From NCBI GenBank assembly GCA_900095095.1, contig FMBT01000362.1:62001-126000 (forward strand): 64,000 bases of DNA. The letters are read 5' to 3'. Made by a program: the position numbers and the translations under genes. Position 1 is the first letter of the stretch; each line of letters opens with the position of its first letter. This DNA comes from Fragilariopsis cylindrus CCMP1102 (taxonomy: Eukaryota > Bacillariophyta > Bacillariophyceae > Bacillariales > Bacillariaceae). Of the stretch, positions 45,857 to 56,750 are shown piece by piece. The notes below the pieces were generated by a model. The model searched no databases, was not told the origin of the DNA, and saw only the letters and a program-made list of their open reading frames with translations.

Positions 45857-47008
45857 CAATATTATGACATGATATAATAATGATAATAACAATAACAATA
45901 TGGTTAATATACCGGTAAAGAATGAAATTAAACAGATATTAGCTTAGTGCACCGTTGAGAAAAATTCCTACTCTACTAGAACTAACTAGACTACAGCTAG
46001 ATCCAAACACACATTTTCTGAAGCATAGAAATAGTTCATAGGACTGGCATTTCACCTTATACAAGGATTTCTTTGTTGCACGATATGCTTGAATACTGCT
46101 ATCTTACAAATCTAACATCATTGACAGTCAAAAAACTTCAATAAAATGAATTGAAGTAATAAAGTAAAAGTAGCTTTTGGGAGTATATGCATCTTCTTTC
46201 CTCGTTAAGCTTTGGTTTGATATTAGTGTTGTGATAGTTGTAGTCATGTAGAACGTCTTGGTATATAAGGGCTTAGTATCTAAACAAAACATTGTCAAAA
46301 TATTTTCTGTGGCATGTCAATATGTCAACAATAATTGGTTAAATAAATCATCAGTCAGTAGTGTGTTTTGACAAGCTCCTCCTATAAGCATAGAAATATA
46401 TGTGTTAAAGTGCTGTGTTAAACTTCCCATGGTCATATGAAAAGAAGCGCACTCTTCTGATTTCACACCTGAGCAATTACTTTATATATCATGAAGAAGA
46501 TAATAAAGCAGCTACATAAAAATAATTGATTCTTTCCCTTTAAGTAGTGTAAACAATAGTGGTTGTTTCAAATTCAGAATGTGTTGAATACACATGATGT
46601 GAATTTTAGGTCAAAAAAGCTCAACATATTATAACATACCAGCATACTGTCAACAACGGGACCCCTTCTAATAGACCAGATCACAGAAACATATAATAAT
46701 ATACATAGGTTTTGTTCAAGAACAATTTCAATCTACTTTACGTCTGTTCTACCATCCGATTTTCGCGCGAGCGACCAACCATTTGAATGATAAAACCGAA
46801 ACGAAATATATATTCTCGTCGTTCAAAAGAAAGAAGGAAGTATCTGAAGCAAAACAGAAATTGATCATTCCTTTTGCACATGTACTAATCTTGTACAGGT
46901 ATCCTTTTGACGCTTCCAGCTCCAGCTTTGTTGCAAAATCACAAGATATTTTTAAGTTCGTCGTCTCCTCCATTACTGGGTTAAAACGCAGAAAAAAAGA
47001 AAGTCAAT
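45857..47008. other. Intergenic, AT-rich, no gene seen
   Basis: About 1.15 kb between two plus-strand genes. Only short frames without protein-like features. A gcgcgag motif near 46764 sits in the probable promoter of the ribosome factor gene. Confidence 0.5.
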
Positions 47009-48067
47009 ATGGGGAAAAAGCCATGTGCCTCCCTGCAGGGGAAAAAACCAATCAATACTGCAAAAAAGGCAGCACCTGTGACGAAGAATCCCAGTCATAT
47101 TGCTAACAAGTTAAAACGAAATGAGGTTTACGGGAAATACCTTGTACAAAAGAAACTAGATAAGAAAGCGTCGCGTATACTGCGTGACAAAGAAGCTGAG
47201 GCTTTAGGTGAAAATGGACAGACAGAGAAAAAAGTCTCGAAGACTTTGGATAATACACGTGAATTGGAAGCGACTATGGTCCATAATGACCCCGAGATTG
47301 CTGCAGACGAAGCTGATGATGAATTTGCATCATACTTTCAATCAGATACGCCACCAAAAGTCCTTGTAACGACACGTCCATTTCCATCAAAGAAATTGTT
47401 CTTTTTCATTGCTGACCTACAGAAATTGATTCCTAAATTACATTTCTACCCTAGAAAATCATTCTCCCTGAAAGAGATATGTCATTTTGCTTCCAATCGT
47501 GAATTCACACACGTTATTGTTTTGTCAGAAAATGCAAAAGCTTGTAATGGTATGACAATTTCTCACGTCGGAACAGGCAGTGACAAGTATACACTTGGAC
47601 CGACAGCATTCTTCAAAGTTTCTAATGTAGTCACTTCAAAAAACATTCCCAACCATGGAGCATCGACAGCACATATACCTGAATTAAATTTAAATGGTTT
47701 TGGTACACGGTTAGGTCATCGTGTCGGTCGTTTACTAGGTAGCTTGTTCCCTCACGATGCCGAATTCCAAGGTCGTCAAGTTGTCACATTCCACAATCAA
47801 CGTGATTATGTATTTGTCCGTCATCATCGTTATGTCTTCGAAGAAAAGAAAGAAAGCATGATCAAAAAAGCCCAGAAACCCGGTGAACCAGAAAAGCCAC
47901 TCACGATAAAGGATCGTGTCAAGGCGCGGTTGCAAGAATTAGGTCCTAGATTTACTTTGAAACTTAGATGGATTCAATCGGGAACGTTTGATACTCAATT
48001 TGGAGAATACGAATGGATCCACAAAAGGAAGGAAATGGACACAACCCGTAGACGTTTCCATTTGTAG
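47009..48067 (+). CDS. RPF1: Ribosome production factor 1 (Brix domain protein)
   Basis: A single exon of 352 residues starts at ATG 47009. The N-terminus is Lys-rich. The Brix domain runs from about 117 to 310: PPKVLVTTRPFPSKKLFFFIADLQKLIP, FTHVIVLSENAKACNGM, GPTAFFKVSNVV, then LNGFGTRLGHRVGRLLGSLFP and VVTFHNQRDYVFVRHHRYVF. The end EMDTTRRRFHL matches the conserved RPF1 terminus. The protein acts in the nucleolus in 60S subunit assembly and 27S pre-rRNA processing, binding 5S/ITS2 region pre-rRNA in yeast. Length agrees with yeast and human RPF1 (about 295-350). Confidence 0.95.
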   Translation: MGKKPCASLQGKKPINTAKKAAPVTKNPSHIANKLKRNEVYGKYLVQKKLDKKASRILRDKEAEALGENGQTEKKVSKTLDNTRELEATMVHNDPEIAADEADDEFASYFQSDTPPKVLVTTRPFPSKKLFFFIADLQKLIPKLHFYPRKSFSLKEICHFASNREFTHVIVLSENAKACNGMTISHVGTGSDKYTLGPTAFFKVSNVVTSKNIPNHGASTAHIPELNLNGFGTRLGHRVGRLLGSLFPHDAEFQGRQVVTFHNQRDYVFVRHHRYVFEEKKESMIKKAQKPGEPEKPLTIKDRVKARLQELGPRFTLKLRWIQSGTFDTQFGEYEWIHKRKEMDTTRRRFHL

Positions 48068-48219
48068 ATATCAATATGGAATCAACTGTCTATTAATTTT
48101 TTAAATATAGCCTGTACATATATTATACTATACAACTTTTTTGTTTAAAACTCAATTAAAAAATTAATATTAACGTATTTCTTGTTCGTTCAGTCAATTT
48201 AATTTCAACAACATGTTAC

Positions 48220-51200
48220 TCATTTATCATTTCCGCGCTGGACAGAGGTGATGCGATCTCCCAAACTCAAAGCGATTCCTTGGGTCTTAGAACGAATACG
48301 AATGTATCCTGCCAACTTGCCGTCTTCTTTCTTCTCGACCGAAACGTTGACCAATGCATCCTCGCCGAACACACTATAGTTTATTATGAAGAACACAACA
48401 GTTTGGGAACAACGTACAAAGTGTGAGCAAATAATGTATCGATCGAATGATATCAAAGTAAAGTTGAATATATAGCGATTTGATCGTCCAAATGATGAGC
48501 GAAAAAGAGATTGAAACGCCTTGGCGGCGTTACATCTCGTGTTGTATATATCCCAGGTATTAACAAACACAAAAGCAGTATTCATTACTAGGCATCCAAC
48601 ACGAAATCGGGACGTAAAACAACAAACAAGCACGTGATAATTGAAATAATCAAGTTACTTACCTTCTTGCGTATAGATTGGCGGCTAAGAAAGTAGACTT
48701 GTCGCCTTCAGGACGGTCGGTCAAGCATTTCATTTTCGTCGACTCAACAATATGGTCGAGGAAGTCGCTCAAAGAATTAATGCTTGTGGCGATGGCAACC
48801 TTATTTTCCCATTCAAACTCTGCCCACATACTTCGGAACATCTCATCGCTACAGGTTGCAGGACGGATGTAATCCATAATGTCCATATGGATATCATTGA
48901 GGTTGATTAACTTCTGTTCCTGTGTAGCCATGTCGGTGTAGACGATCGTTCCAAAGATATGACCAGTTTCCGTACTGGACACCTTGATGGAGGCACGAAT
49001 TGTAGTTTGATCATGTGGACCGATATTATGCGCCTGAGGACGCTCAACAATTTTCATATCACCCATGGTAGAAAGCTCTATTGTCAAATCGGCTAAAGTG
49101 TTTGGTGTACGATTGATAACAAGAATCTCCAACACGATATCATAGTCGTGCACAGTCACAGAAGCTTCAGCGTAAACAGGATCTGCGAAACCACTGAGAG
49201 GATAACAGTGAGACAATTCTTCAGCTAATGTGTTCGCTTTTGTAAAACCAGTTGCCCTAGCCAAATCAGCTCCATCATCTAAATCGACATCACCAGCATT
49301 GACCGCCATCGTCTTCAGCTGGCGGAAATGAATTAAATCATCCGCCTGAGCAACGGGCTTCGCTTCATCTTTCTTCTTCTTCTGTGGTTGTTCTTCAGCA
49401 ACCTTTAACAAATAGTTTCCCAACTGCTTCTTTCCGTCTTCCAAAAGGATAGGTTTGAGTAATTCCCTCGTTTTCGGATCCAAGAGAATACGGCAACACA
49501 AGGTGCAACGATCTTGGCAATCCGAAGCCGACGAACGTTGGGCCATGCTAACCGTTGAACCACTTTCAGCCAGTTTGCAAATAGCGCATATGATGAGGAC
49601 AGTCTTAGCAGTACGAGGCTTATCTACACACGGAAATTGGATATTTAGTTTTGTCAACGAGGAAGCCAAGGTTTCGGCCACAAATACATCTCCGTGCACA
49701 ACAATCATTTTACGGAGCTTGGGTGTCTTGTCTTCTTCCACTATTTTAGCTTGAGAATACGACGTTTGCGTTGCATATGTACCGTCAGCTAGTACAATAT
49801 TTTTCGTAACAAGCTTGGGAGTATCATTTTCATCCTTTTCTTCGTCAATTTCATCAGCAATAACAAAAGGTGTGGATCCAACTTCCTTGACAATCGCGTC
49901 AAAGGTTTCTTGAGCATCTTCGGGCGTAGTATATTCTCCTAGAATCCAAAGGGTGACACACATAACCGGAGGAGACGAAATATCTCCGATAGAGTCCAAT
50001 AGCTTTGGAAGCAAAGTTTGACGAAGTGGAGGATGCTCTTGAATGATCGCTCGAACAAATGTCGCCACTTGTAACGAGGTGCGGTCCGAACTGGATAAAA
50101 GTTCCATCAAAAGGCCAACAACCGACTCGGCAACCTCGGGGAATTTTTTCGCACAATCATGAATAGTATCTACGAGTAGATGACGGACTGCCACACTCTT
50201 TTCGGAATCTTCCTGGAGTGATTTTTGTAATTCACGCTTTAATGTGGTTACTACCGAACTGACATTTCGAGCATTCACCGATTCCATAACAATTTCCAAC
50301 ACCTTTTGACAGATATCGGGATTAGGGCTAGAAAGAGCTCTCATAATATCCATCAAAAGTTCTTGAACAATTTTACCATGCTTGAGTTGTAAGCTTTCTA
50401 AACGATCCAAAACGATTAATTGAACATTGTTATCGTTCTGGCCATTCAGTAGGTTAGCGTATGTAACAGCAGCGGCACGGACAGCCGTTGGAGCACCGGA
50501 GAGACTCACCAATGTCCAGGCAGCCTCGTAACTCACAGCTGCCGAATTACTGGAAAGCATCTGAAAGAGTACTCTAACAAATCGTGATTTTTGAGTAGGA
50601 TCCCGACGACATACTCTACGAGTTAGTTCTAATACAAGCAAGCAAAACCCATCTCCGAATTGAGTAATTCCCTCTTGAATGTGTTGTCCGAGAAATTCAA
50701 ATGCAAATTCTTCGTTCTCATTAATAAGCATCAAAAATGCATTTCGACGTGCTGCCATGTCTGTCTCTGATGATAAGAACTGAGCAATAAGTTCCGGTCC
50801 ATCTGGAATCAAATGATCGGCGTGCATCTTCGAGATATGAAATACACAAAGTGCGGCACTCTTCCGGACATAAGAATGTCTATGGGTTAAACAATTCTTG
50901 ATAGATGGGATCAATGGACCAAGAATCTCTTCATCTTTCACCTTGCAAAGGAATCTCAACATACTACCGCGTACGTATTCATTGGCATGGGTTAAATCTA
51001 ACATCAAAGCATTACATACTAAAATCATTTCAGGAAGTAGTTTTCGTTGTACTGCATTTCCTGAGGCTTGTAGTAAAAGTTCATCCCCCGTCAATTCCTG
51101 ATACTTTGGTACAACTTCCCAATACAACATAGTTAATTTTTTAAGCTGTTTATCGTCTGAGTTGATACAAAAACGAATAACCTGCATTAAGATACGAGGC

Positions 51201-51586
51201 ATGGTTTCTCCCCCAAGCATTGCCATAATGGCAGCTTTGAGGGCATGTTTTTTAACCTAAAAGTCGTACAGTAGTATTTGACAACGTTTTTTTTAGGAAA
51301 AAAGAGTTTCCATATTGAGAAAATAAGATTAGATTGGCAATGTCTTGCGGTAAGTTCGACATGAATTGGTCATTGCCAAGTCGTAACTATCGTTCTCGAC
51401 CTTGACACTATCAATTACTATTATGACCTTTTTAATTATTGTTCAATCGTTATAATTAATACTTACATTGTTGTCGGAACTCTCTAAATCTTTCGCTATT
51501 TCTTCTTCAGAAGGCAAGCCACCTGCAGTGACATCTGATGCCAACGTGAATGTACAGTGTGCTTCGATGCTACTTGAAGGCGCCAT
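48220..51586 (-). CDS. COPB1: Coatomer subunit beta (beta-COP)
   Basis: Three exons (51586-51467, 51256-48663, 48373-48220) join in phase to about 955 residues, matching animal and yeast beta-COP. Exon 1 gives the N-terminus ([17 protein letters not shown]). The adaptin-like helical solenoid follows ([69 protein letters not shown]). The coatomer beta C-terminal appendage follows ([51 protein letters not shown]). The second junction rebuilds the conserved [11 protein letters not shown]. It is a core part of the COPI coat, which forms Golgi-to-ER and intra-Golgi vesicles in the cytosol under Arf1 control. No frame breaks are present. Confidence 0.96.
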
Positions 51587-52713
51587 GGTTACCGGTACAT
51601 GTATTGGTTATTTGGTTATTTTAAATGGGGACGAATTGAATTGCTGTTGTTTGTGCTTTAATTGGTAGGCTTTTGAAAGTCATCCATAGATCTCATAAGT
51701 ACTAGTAGATATGTGTAAGAGATAACCGTGCGAGACAGGTACTGAGATAGACCCAATATAAGATCATCACAATTATAATAATTGAATCCAATCACTAGTA
51801 AGTTAACGTTAATAGTAATTTATATTTATAAAAATCATCTATTCGAAATCGCCTGCACAAAAGTATAGCACTATGAACTATAATAGTTGTACTCCACAAG
51901 AACGATCCGATCTACAAGAAAAGATCGAATCTCCTCGGAAGCCTTGGAAGGTAATGCCCGCGAGAGGCAAATGAAATACGAATGAATCGCTGGATACAAT
52001 TTTATACTCGACTATCATCGAACTACATAAATATTCTAAACTTTTATCTTACTATTACTATATAAACGTTTGGACTATTCGTTATTGTCGTCTGTGTGGT
52101 AGTCTTGTCTCACTAGTACAATGTACTGTACTGTTGTTGTTGTTGTTGTTGTTGCTATTAGTGGTAGCTAACTTAAGATTATAGTATTTGTAGTAGTACA
52201 GTAGTCCTCTCTCAATTGGTCCAATCCTGTGCTTGAAATAAAACTCAACAACGACGAATCTTGTATCAATCTAGAATGAAACGACTGCACCAAGAAAGCC
52301 AGAGCGAAACACACTACAGCGATACGAAATAATCCTGCAACTGACGTTATCCTGAAAAATTTCCTGATTGTGATATAATGAAGGAGGGAGAATGCGTGTA
52401 TATATGTTGGAATATCATGGTTTCCGAAATGAATTATTGCATCTTCGTTCGAGCGAAGTTTTTAAATGTACGTTGGTTGTCGTCCACCGTTATTGTATGC
52501 TTTAAGGCTTGAGTTACTTGTATATAAAGTAAGATGCCTCTGATCGTTTAGTATAAAATATGATAATTGTGAAGGCATTATTGTGCTACGCCAACAAAGG
52601 ATAGGAGCGAAAGGAAATCCTTGACGTTCGTTTCGTATTACTACCTCATATTTTTCCATTTCATACCATTCCAGCTAACAACGAGTAGACAGAGTTTCGT
52701 ACCAATATATCAT
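51587..52713. other. Intergenic, no gene seen
   Basis: About 1.1 kb with a TTG microsatellite at 52133-52155. It contains the beta-COP promoter and the 3' flank of the coiled-coil gene. The short frames have no protein features. Confidence 0.5.
52133..52155. repeat. TTG trinucleotide run
   Basis: About seven consecutive TTG units in intergenic DNA. Confidence 0.9.
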
Positions 52714-53067
52714 TCAATTAAACTTCGCAGAAGATAAAGTATATTTTAATGTTGCCAGTTCTGTATCTTTCGTTTGGAATAATTTCTGGGAATCGTTTCC
52801 TTTCTTTTTCAATTCAATGACTTTTTCGTCCAATATTTGTTTGTCTTCCTCGATTGACTCAGTTTGCAATATAATACTTCCCAATGTGATTGTTGAGTTC
52901 ACTTTTGTAACCGAATTATCCCGTTGGATTCGATTTACTTCCTTTTGCAATGCCAATAGGCGATTTTGTAGAGAAGTCCTCTCTTCCTGCAAACTATGTT
53001 TTATACATGTAGTCGATATCTTCATTGCTGGACATACGTCTGTCGTTTCTAAATTATTGTATACCAT
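52714..53067 (-). CDS. Small coiled-coil protein, unknown function
   Basis: A single frame of 117 residues from ATG 53067 to a stop at 52714. Two stretches have clear heptad character: LQEERTSLQNRLLALQKEVNRIQ and then EEDKQILDEKVIELKKK. They are separated by a Thr/Ser/Ile-rich link. There is no signal peptide, membrane segment or catalytic motif. Amino acid use is protein-like rather than that of a chance frame, but no homologue is recognised. It could also be one exon of a longer gene. Confidence 0.5.
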   Translation of the reverse strand: MVYNNLETTDVCPAMKISTTCIKHSLQEERTSLQNRLLALQKEVNRIQRDNSVTKVNSTITLGSIILQTESIEEDKQILDEKVIELKKKGNDSQKLFQTKDTELATLKYTLSSAKFN

Positions 53068-54081
53068 CGTCGTTCCCTTCTTATTTTATTATTGTTGTGA
53101 CGATTTGAGATTTTTGCGTGTGTTTCGTGTGCGTTTCGTGTTTGCATCACGCTTTGCTTTTTTTTGTGTAAAAAACCGAAAAAAAAGGCGAATTGTATTT
53201 TTCGGTCGTGCGTAAACTCGCGGATTCAAAAAAATAGTGAAAACGTGGCGCAACACCTTAGTTTCTCTACCCCCCCTCCTTTTATTTTTGGTAATTCTAA
53301 ATATCTGGTTGTATTTGTTTGAGCAGCAACATCAGCATCACCAACAGCAGTTGTAATGGGGATACAAACACTATAGCATAGGGAGTAGTGGGAATGGCTT
53401 TTCTCATTCTCTCTCTTCTTGGCTCCATGGCGCAAAAGTAGGTCAGAGTTGTGTGTGTCCTGTTTTGATGAATTGTTCATATTATATTGTAGTCTGAAGG
53501 GGCTGTATAAATTGCACAGAAAAGCATGCAATATACCAGAATGATATCCATGAATAACCAGCAGTTGTGTAAGCCACCAAACATACTTTTTCTACTATTT
53601 ATTACTTTTACCCTTTTGCAGTATAGTTTAGTTTGGAACACATCACATCCCATATGTGAACACTCATCATGTGCAAGATCCTTCTATCATCAAAATACGC
53701 ATTATACCTATAGGTGTATGTTGAATTCCACATCAACCAGCAACTACTGTATAGAATAACTACTACTTTTACAAGCTAGTATTATTATACACGTAACGTT
53801 ACTGTAACTTACTGTCAAATAAAAAATATAAAAGAATGAATGAATGAATGAATGAATGAAAATCATAATCATGCTAGTCGCACACACAAAACCTGTCGGA
53901 CAGGTGTCCGTACTTCGTGGCACCAATGAAAAATGAATTAAAAAACAGCGACAAGAGCCTGACGGTTGATTGGAATAAATAGTATTTTGTGGACCAATCA
54001 TCATAAAAAACACGTGGAAATTCAAATTAAGTAAGCATCGCGATTAGCTAGCTAGACTTTATTTCCGGCAGAAGTGTAGTG
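53068..54081. other. Intergenic, no gene seen
   Basis: About 1 kb with a GAAT microsatellite at 53834-53861 and a run of C and T near 53269-53287. Frames here lack protein features. Confidence 0.5.
53834..53861. repeat. GAAT tetranucleotide run
   Basis: About seven consecutive GAAT units in intergenic DNA. Confidence 0.9.
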
Positions 54082-54228
54082 TTATTTTTTGTACGTACTT
54101 ATACTAGTGTTCTTCTTCTTTTTGTAGGCCTCAAAACCACACATTAATCCGCGAGTATGGTCGCCAATAACGACTGAAATTACACTCAGTGGTGCTAACC
54201 ACATCAGCGCATCTGTTGTGAAGAAAGC
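54082..54228 (-). CDS. Probable terminal exon of a small membrane protein
   Basis: On the minus strand a TTTTTTAG acceptor (intron end at 54229) precedes 48 codons and a TAA at 54082. The reading is AFFTTDALMWLAPLSVISVV, then IGDHTRGLMCGFEAYKKKK and a basic tail: one membrane helix followed by a charged end. Upstream exon(s) must lie in 54229-54495, in front of the divergent sigma factor gene, but I could not fix a donor and start codon. No family is recognised. The strong polypyrimidine tract and coherent composition make it a better candidate than a chance frame. Confidence 0.4.
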   Translation of the reverse strand, partial: AFFTTDALMWLAPLSVISVVIGDHTRGLMCGFEAYKKKKNTSISTYKK

Positions 54229-54495
54229 CTAAAAAACAAAAACATCAATCAAATAATTTCTTCCAACACATAGGTGAGCAACGTCGAAGCCAGTCAAAAA
54301 CGACAGAAGCTCTTACACAGAAATAATAAAATAATTGCTCGATCCTTTCATGAAAGAAAAGAAGAACCCTCGTACAGAACCCATCATACAATCAAATCGC
54401 ATCAACCACACAAACACAATACAACCGCCGCGAATCATTCATCTACCTTTCCAATCACAATACACAATATATATATAGATAAACAATACGATAAA

Positions 54496-56022
54496 ATGAT
54501 CTACATGCCTACTATTCTATCAAGCTGTGTGATTGCTACTGCTCTTCTCAGCAATGTTGAGGGATTTTCCACACTTGCATCACATAAATCATCATCTCAA
54601 AGAATACAACAACAACCACAACACAGTGCTTTATCAATGGCAACGGATATATCAATAGATCGTAATCGTAATAGTAATAACGATGTTGCTGTGAATGAAT
54701 TTGATTTGGCTGCAACAGAATTAGCATCATTTACAAAACGTGTATCAAATGCAAATAAGAAGAACCGATACAATCAAGAGAAAGATACATCCACACAAGA
54801 AGACATTAAAATTACAGGTATTGAAGCAGAATTTCCTAAACGAAAAATTAAAGCCAGTATAAAAGAAACAGGACAAGATTCTATGAAATACTACATTAAA
54901 AGTATGTGTAATCATGATCTATTAAACAAAAATGAAGAAATTATCTTAGCACGTGAAATCCAAATACTATTAAAATGGGAAGCAGAACGTGAAACATTAG
55001 AAGAACAATTATTACGGTAAGTGTTTGAAGTCTTTCTGGTCAGGTCCTCAAAAAATAAAACGATTGTAAAAGATGGATTTATTACTGCTTTGTCATAATA
55101 ATATAAATTCTGGATCTTCTACAGTATCTCACTTCTTCTTTCTTTCCTTTTCTAATTTTCACTTTCTCTCAATAGACCACCAACGTACGCTGAATGGGCA
55201 GCATCAGTACAATCTAATATGACCGTTCCGGAATTGAAAAAACAAATCCGTCGTTCACTTCGAGCGAAGACTGCATTAACAGAATCGAATATTCGATTGG
55301 TGGTTTCTATTACGAAACGTTATCAAAACAGAGGAATGGCATTTCAAGATTTAGCTCAAGAGGGAATTCTAGGATTAACACGTGCATGTGAAAAATTTGA
55401 TCCGGAACGTGGTTTCCGATTTAGTACGTACGCAACATGGTGGATCAAACAAAGTATTATGCGTGCAATTGCTGATCAAGCACGAACGATCCGATTACCG
55501 GTTCATATCCATGATCAATTAAATGCATTGCGTAAAGCAGAAAGAGAACTGAAACATGATCTAGGGCGCGTCGCAACATTAAAAGAGATTGCTGAACGAT
55601 CTGGATTTACAGCGGATAGAATCAATTTCTTAAATCGTGTATCACAACAATCTGTATCAATGGAACAAGAAATTACATCGTCCAAAGTGAAGGGATCCGG
55701 TGCTGGATTAGGTGGTGGAGGTGGATTAACCCTTGGTGATTTAATGGGTGATCCTGATCAGAAACCAGTCGATCAAGCATCCTATCAAATGTTAAAAGAT
55801 GATTTATCAAGATTGATTTGTACGTTAAATTCACGCGAGCAGGCTGTTATTCGCATGCGATACGGACTGGATGATGGTCGGCCAAAAACATTAGAGGAAA
55901 TTGGTAAACGATTTTCTGTAACAAGAGAACGTATAAGACAAATTGAAGCACGAGCATTACAAAAACTTCGACAACCCTACCGCAATCATTCTGTTAAATG
56001 TTATGTGAAGGAATATTCATAA
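54496..56022 (+). CDS. Plastid RNA polymerase sigma-70 factor
   Basis: Two exons (54496-55016 and 55176-56022, phase 2) encode about 455 residues. The start is ATG 54496, which exposes a signal peptide ([20 protein letters not shown]) before FSTLASHK, an ASAF-like plastid import site; the frame extends upstream without a better ATG. Region 1.2/2.1 includes [19 protein letters not shown] and [20 protein letters not shown]. Region 2.2-2.4 has [22 protein letters not shown] and [17 protein letters not shown]. Region 3 has [11 protein letters not shown]. Region 4 has [18 protein letters not shown] and [18 protein letters not shown]. The factor directs the plastid-encoded bacterial-type polymerase to -10/-35 promoters. 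A Gly-rich insert lies between regions 3 and 4. Confidence 0.93.
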
Positions 56023-56750
56023 AAAGTGAGAGAGTGAGCGATACTAACTAGCTATCTTAATAGTATAATAATTATATAATTTGTAATTTTATCATAAAAA
56101 CTACACACAATAATATAGAATATGTATTCTTTTCCCAAAGTGTATATTAGTAGCGACCGAATGACAAAATTACGTGTAGGTAGATCACTCACAAGGCTTC
56201 ACAAACAGTAAGAGTGTTGACACTTGTTTCAGTTCCTCACTTGATACCATGATGCATTCTGCTAGTACTGTAGAACTCAAACCGTGAACAACTTCAAGAA
56301 CAAAAACCCTTTTGAATAGCACGGCACTACGTTGAGCGGAGAACGTTCATTGATTGTCTATAGCATAGCTTGTACAATTATAAAAGTACGGAATAAATCA
56401 GATGATTCAAAACATAAAACTTTTATAGTAGATTTATCATTAATTAGCTAGGTTAAGCAACCATATATTCCTCCTCGCTGTTGACCGAAATACAATGCAA
56501 GGTTACACTTAACGACATTGTAGTCGATACTATTTACATCCAGCAGAGAGTATCTGCGTGTTACGGGTGTGGCTTCTAGTTTTTCGTTTTCGAATATTTC
56601 ATCCCCTCTATCTATATCTTTCACTACTATGCTGATGAAATACCAATAGGAGTGCCCGATATGATCCCAATAACAGAGTTAAAATTTGCATTTTAGGAGT
56701 TAATGGTACACTTACAACCATAGACCAGTAGCGTAGATTTTTCATGTTCT
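56023..56750. other. Intergenic between convergent genes, no gene seen
   Basis: About 730 bp of AT-rich sequence between the sigma factor and PPR gene ends. No feature beyond chance frames. Confidence 0.5.
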
